From Shewanella sp. (GTDB lineage: Bacteria > Pseudomonadota > Gammaproteobacteria > Enterobacterales > Shewanellaceae), in NCBI RefSeq assembly GCF_013214165.1, contig NZ_JABSSM010000020.1, positions 1 through 64,000 of the forward strand: DNA of 64,000 nt. The letters run 5' to 3'. Positions 62,757 through 64,000 of this stretch are shown in pieces. Each line of letters starts with the position of its first letter. Within the stretch, counting starts at the first letter, position 1. The position numbers were made by a program, and so were the translations under genes. The notes beneath the pieces were generated by a model. It saw only the letters and a list, made by a program, of their open reading frames with translations. It was not told the origin of the DNA and did no database searches.

Positions 62757-64000
62757 TTAATCTGTGTTAGCGGCCAATCGTTTGCTACTCAGTTGTGCTT
62801 GTTGGCATTTGCTGTTGGGATCGAATCCCTTATCATCACGGTAATGGGTACATAAGTCGCTTAACATTTTCCGCCAGGGAGCATCGCCCTGATATTTTTC
62901 CAGACTGTACCATCTGTTTTGGTGAGTATCGACCAAGATGAGGTCTTCATAGTCAGGTAACATGGCTAACTGCCAGTGCTGAAAATATACTGAACGCTGC
63001 TTCTTAGCAATCATCTCCTTATAGGTGGAGGGAACCAATACCGCCCGTCCATTTTCTCTGATCTCATATTTAGATAGGGATTCGGACAGTACCTTTGCCT
63101 CATCAATAAAACTGGCATTGATCGATTTTATCGGGATTGAAGATTCGACAAACACGCTTTTCGACACCTCCTGGCTCAAAGTTTTGGGTAAGACATGGCC
63201 ATCGAATGCTTTATCCGTAGGCGCTAGTGACAAGCCCAGCTCCTTGAACAAGCTAGGGGTGATATCGGTTAAAGAGTATATTCCCTGAATATGTTTGGCT
63301 GTTTCTACCTGTGGATTAAAACGACGATAGGCCATCAAGACATTGGCTTGTTCCTGACTCAGTACATTGGTGCCATGGCCCCAGGCATTGACATTGAGTT
63401 TTGCTTCATCCTCTGGTTGGTTTCCCTGCAAGGTGTCTTTCTCGAGCATGAAACCTTCACCGTGATCAGAGATCAGGTATATCAGGGCGTTATCCAAGAA
63501 GCCCCGGTCTTGCAATGTATCCATAAATTGTTGAAATTGACTGTCGACTTGAGACAGCATGGTTTGATACATAAAATGATTATAGTTTCCCTTCCAGGTA
63601 GCAGTGTTCACATCGATAAAGTTTTTAGAGGTGAAGGGCCAGTGTAATAGACAAAAGTGAACGGCTAAAAAATTAGGTCGGCTGGTGGAGAGGGCATCAG
63701 TGAGCTTACGGTTAAATAGCGTGGGGTCATAGGCTTTCCCATAGGCGCGGTTCATATATAGGTAGGGAAACAATGATTCGGAAACAGCCAGTTTGAGTAG
63801 TATGTTAATCAAAGGAATGTCACCAACACTGGTTATGATAGCATCGGCGGCGCCGATTTTAGGGCCTATAACCTGTTCGAATCCATATTCAGTGTCTATT
63901 TGGTTGAATCGTCTTTCGTCTATCCCATAGGTGGTTTGATAGCCTCTGGCTTTAAGCTCTCTTATCAAGGGCAGTGGCTTATCGATCAGCTCTGGCGGGG
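62757..64000 (-). CDS. Sulfatase / alkaline-phosphatase-superfamily protein, partial
   Basis: The minus-strand frame is open to the right edge (codons continue PPELIDKPLPLIRELKARGY), so the N-terminus lies outside; 414 codons are visible. The metal-site motif IYLISDHGEGF and the later NAWGHGTNVLSQEQANVLMAYR are typical of membrane-associated sulfatase-fold enzymes such as phosphoethanolamine and phosphoglycerol transferases. The LxVHFCLLHWPF segment also fits. The nucleophile region lies beyond the edge, so sulfatase and phospho-transferase cannot be told apart. It is convergent with the glycan cluster and could modify the same surface polymer. Confidence 0.75.
   Translation of the reverse strand, partial: PPELIDKPLPLIRELKARGYQTTYGIDERRFNQIDTEYGFEQVIGPKIGAADAIITSVGDIPLINILLKLAVSESLFPYLYMNRAYGKAYDPTLFNRKLTDALSTSRPNFLAVHFCLLHWPFTSKNFIDVNTATWKGNYNHFMYQTMLSQVDSQFQQFMDTLQDRGFLDNALIYLISDHGEGFMLEKDTLQGNQPEDEAKLNVNAWGHGTNVLSQEQANVLMAYRRFNPQVETAKHIQGIYSLTDITPSLFKELGLSLAPTDKAFDGHVLPKTLSQEVSKSVFVESSIPIKSINASFIDEAKVLSESLSKYEIRENGRAVLVPSTYKEMIAKKQRSVYFQHWQLAMLPDYEDLILVDTHQNRWYSLEKYQGDAPWRKMLSDLCTHYRDDKGFDPNSKCQQAQLSSKRLAANTD

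Overview
The window reads as chromosome of a marine gammaproteobacterium, most probably Shewanella. The evidence is the set of protein families (maltodextrin genes with a TonB receptor and a tryptophan-halogenase-like protein, AgcS/GcvTHP/GlyA, RhlE, RsmB-like methyltransferase) and the load of ISAs1, IS30, RAYT, group II intron and integron-cassette remnants. The species call is inference.

Layout. (1) 1-3751: a glucoamylase running off the left edge and a MalT-type transporter, both minus strand, with a LacI-type operator upstream. (2) 3.8-10.9 kb: a damaged patch holding an IS30 remnant, an AT-rich TonB receptor, an epimerase pseudogene cut by an ISAs1 remnant, an intact REP-associated tyrosine transposase flanked by its own repeats, and a PaiB-like pseudogene. 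(3) 10.9-24 kb: DUF2071 protein, then a glycine/serine/D-amino-acid catabolic island: dadA, gcvT and agcS leftward; an XRE-cupin regulator; truncated sdaA, glyA, gcvH, gcvP and a porin rightward. Two near-identical palindromes (GTTTCC-N4-GGAAA) sit before agcS and before sdaA and probably bind the regulator. (4) 24-28 kb: AraC regulator divergent from a CynX-type MFS carrier, then rhlE. (5) 28-39.4 kb: the second half of the maltodextrin locus: secreted alpha-amylase, a cyclomaltodextrinase relative with an internal deletion, a tryptophan-halogenase-like flavoprotein, a TonB receptor, then divergently an alpha-glucosidase and a glucose permease. Two copies of the malT-type operator lie between the divergent halves. 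(6) 39.6-40.8 kb: RsmB/NOP methyltransferase.

(7) 41-47.2 kb is the most unusual part: an array of small minus-strand genes separated by attC-like palindromes with no integrase in view (a CALIN-type orphan cassette array). It carries a NADAR-domain pseudogene, two or three very small proteins, an acidic hypothetical protein and a short MreB-like protein. Three group-II-intron-like 3' ends lie antisense to the cassette genes, one on an apparently ORF-less intron; a separate truncated RT-encoding intron and a decayed second RAYT copy are also present. (8) 47.7-49.3 kb: a non-coding array of about four diverged ~400 bp units. (9) 49.6-53 kb: SNF2 helicase with an N-terminal SWIM-like zinc motif. 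(10) 53-56.3 kb: a compact TlpA thioredoxin / DUF4266 lipoprotein / DUF3570 outer-membrane protein / ApbE flavin transferase module of unknown function. (11) 56.4-64 kb: a small membrane protein, a GGDEF remnant, then a cell-surface glycan cluster (GT4, GT2, GtrA, methyltransferase, GT39-like membrane protein) facing a sulfatase-family protein that runs off the right edge.

All family assignments come from reading the translated sequence. No alignment or database search was run.
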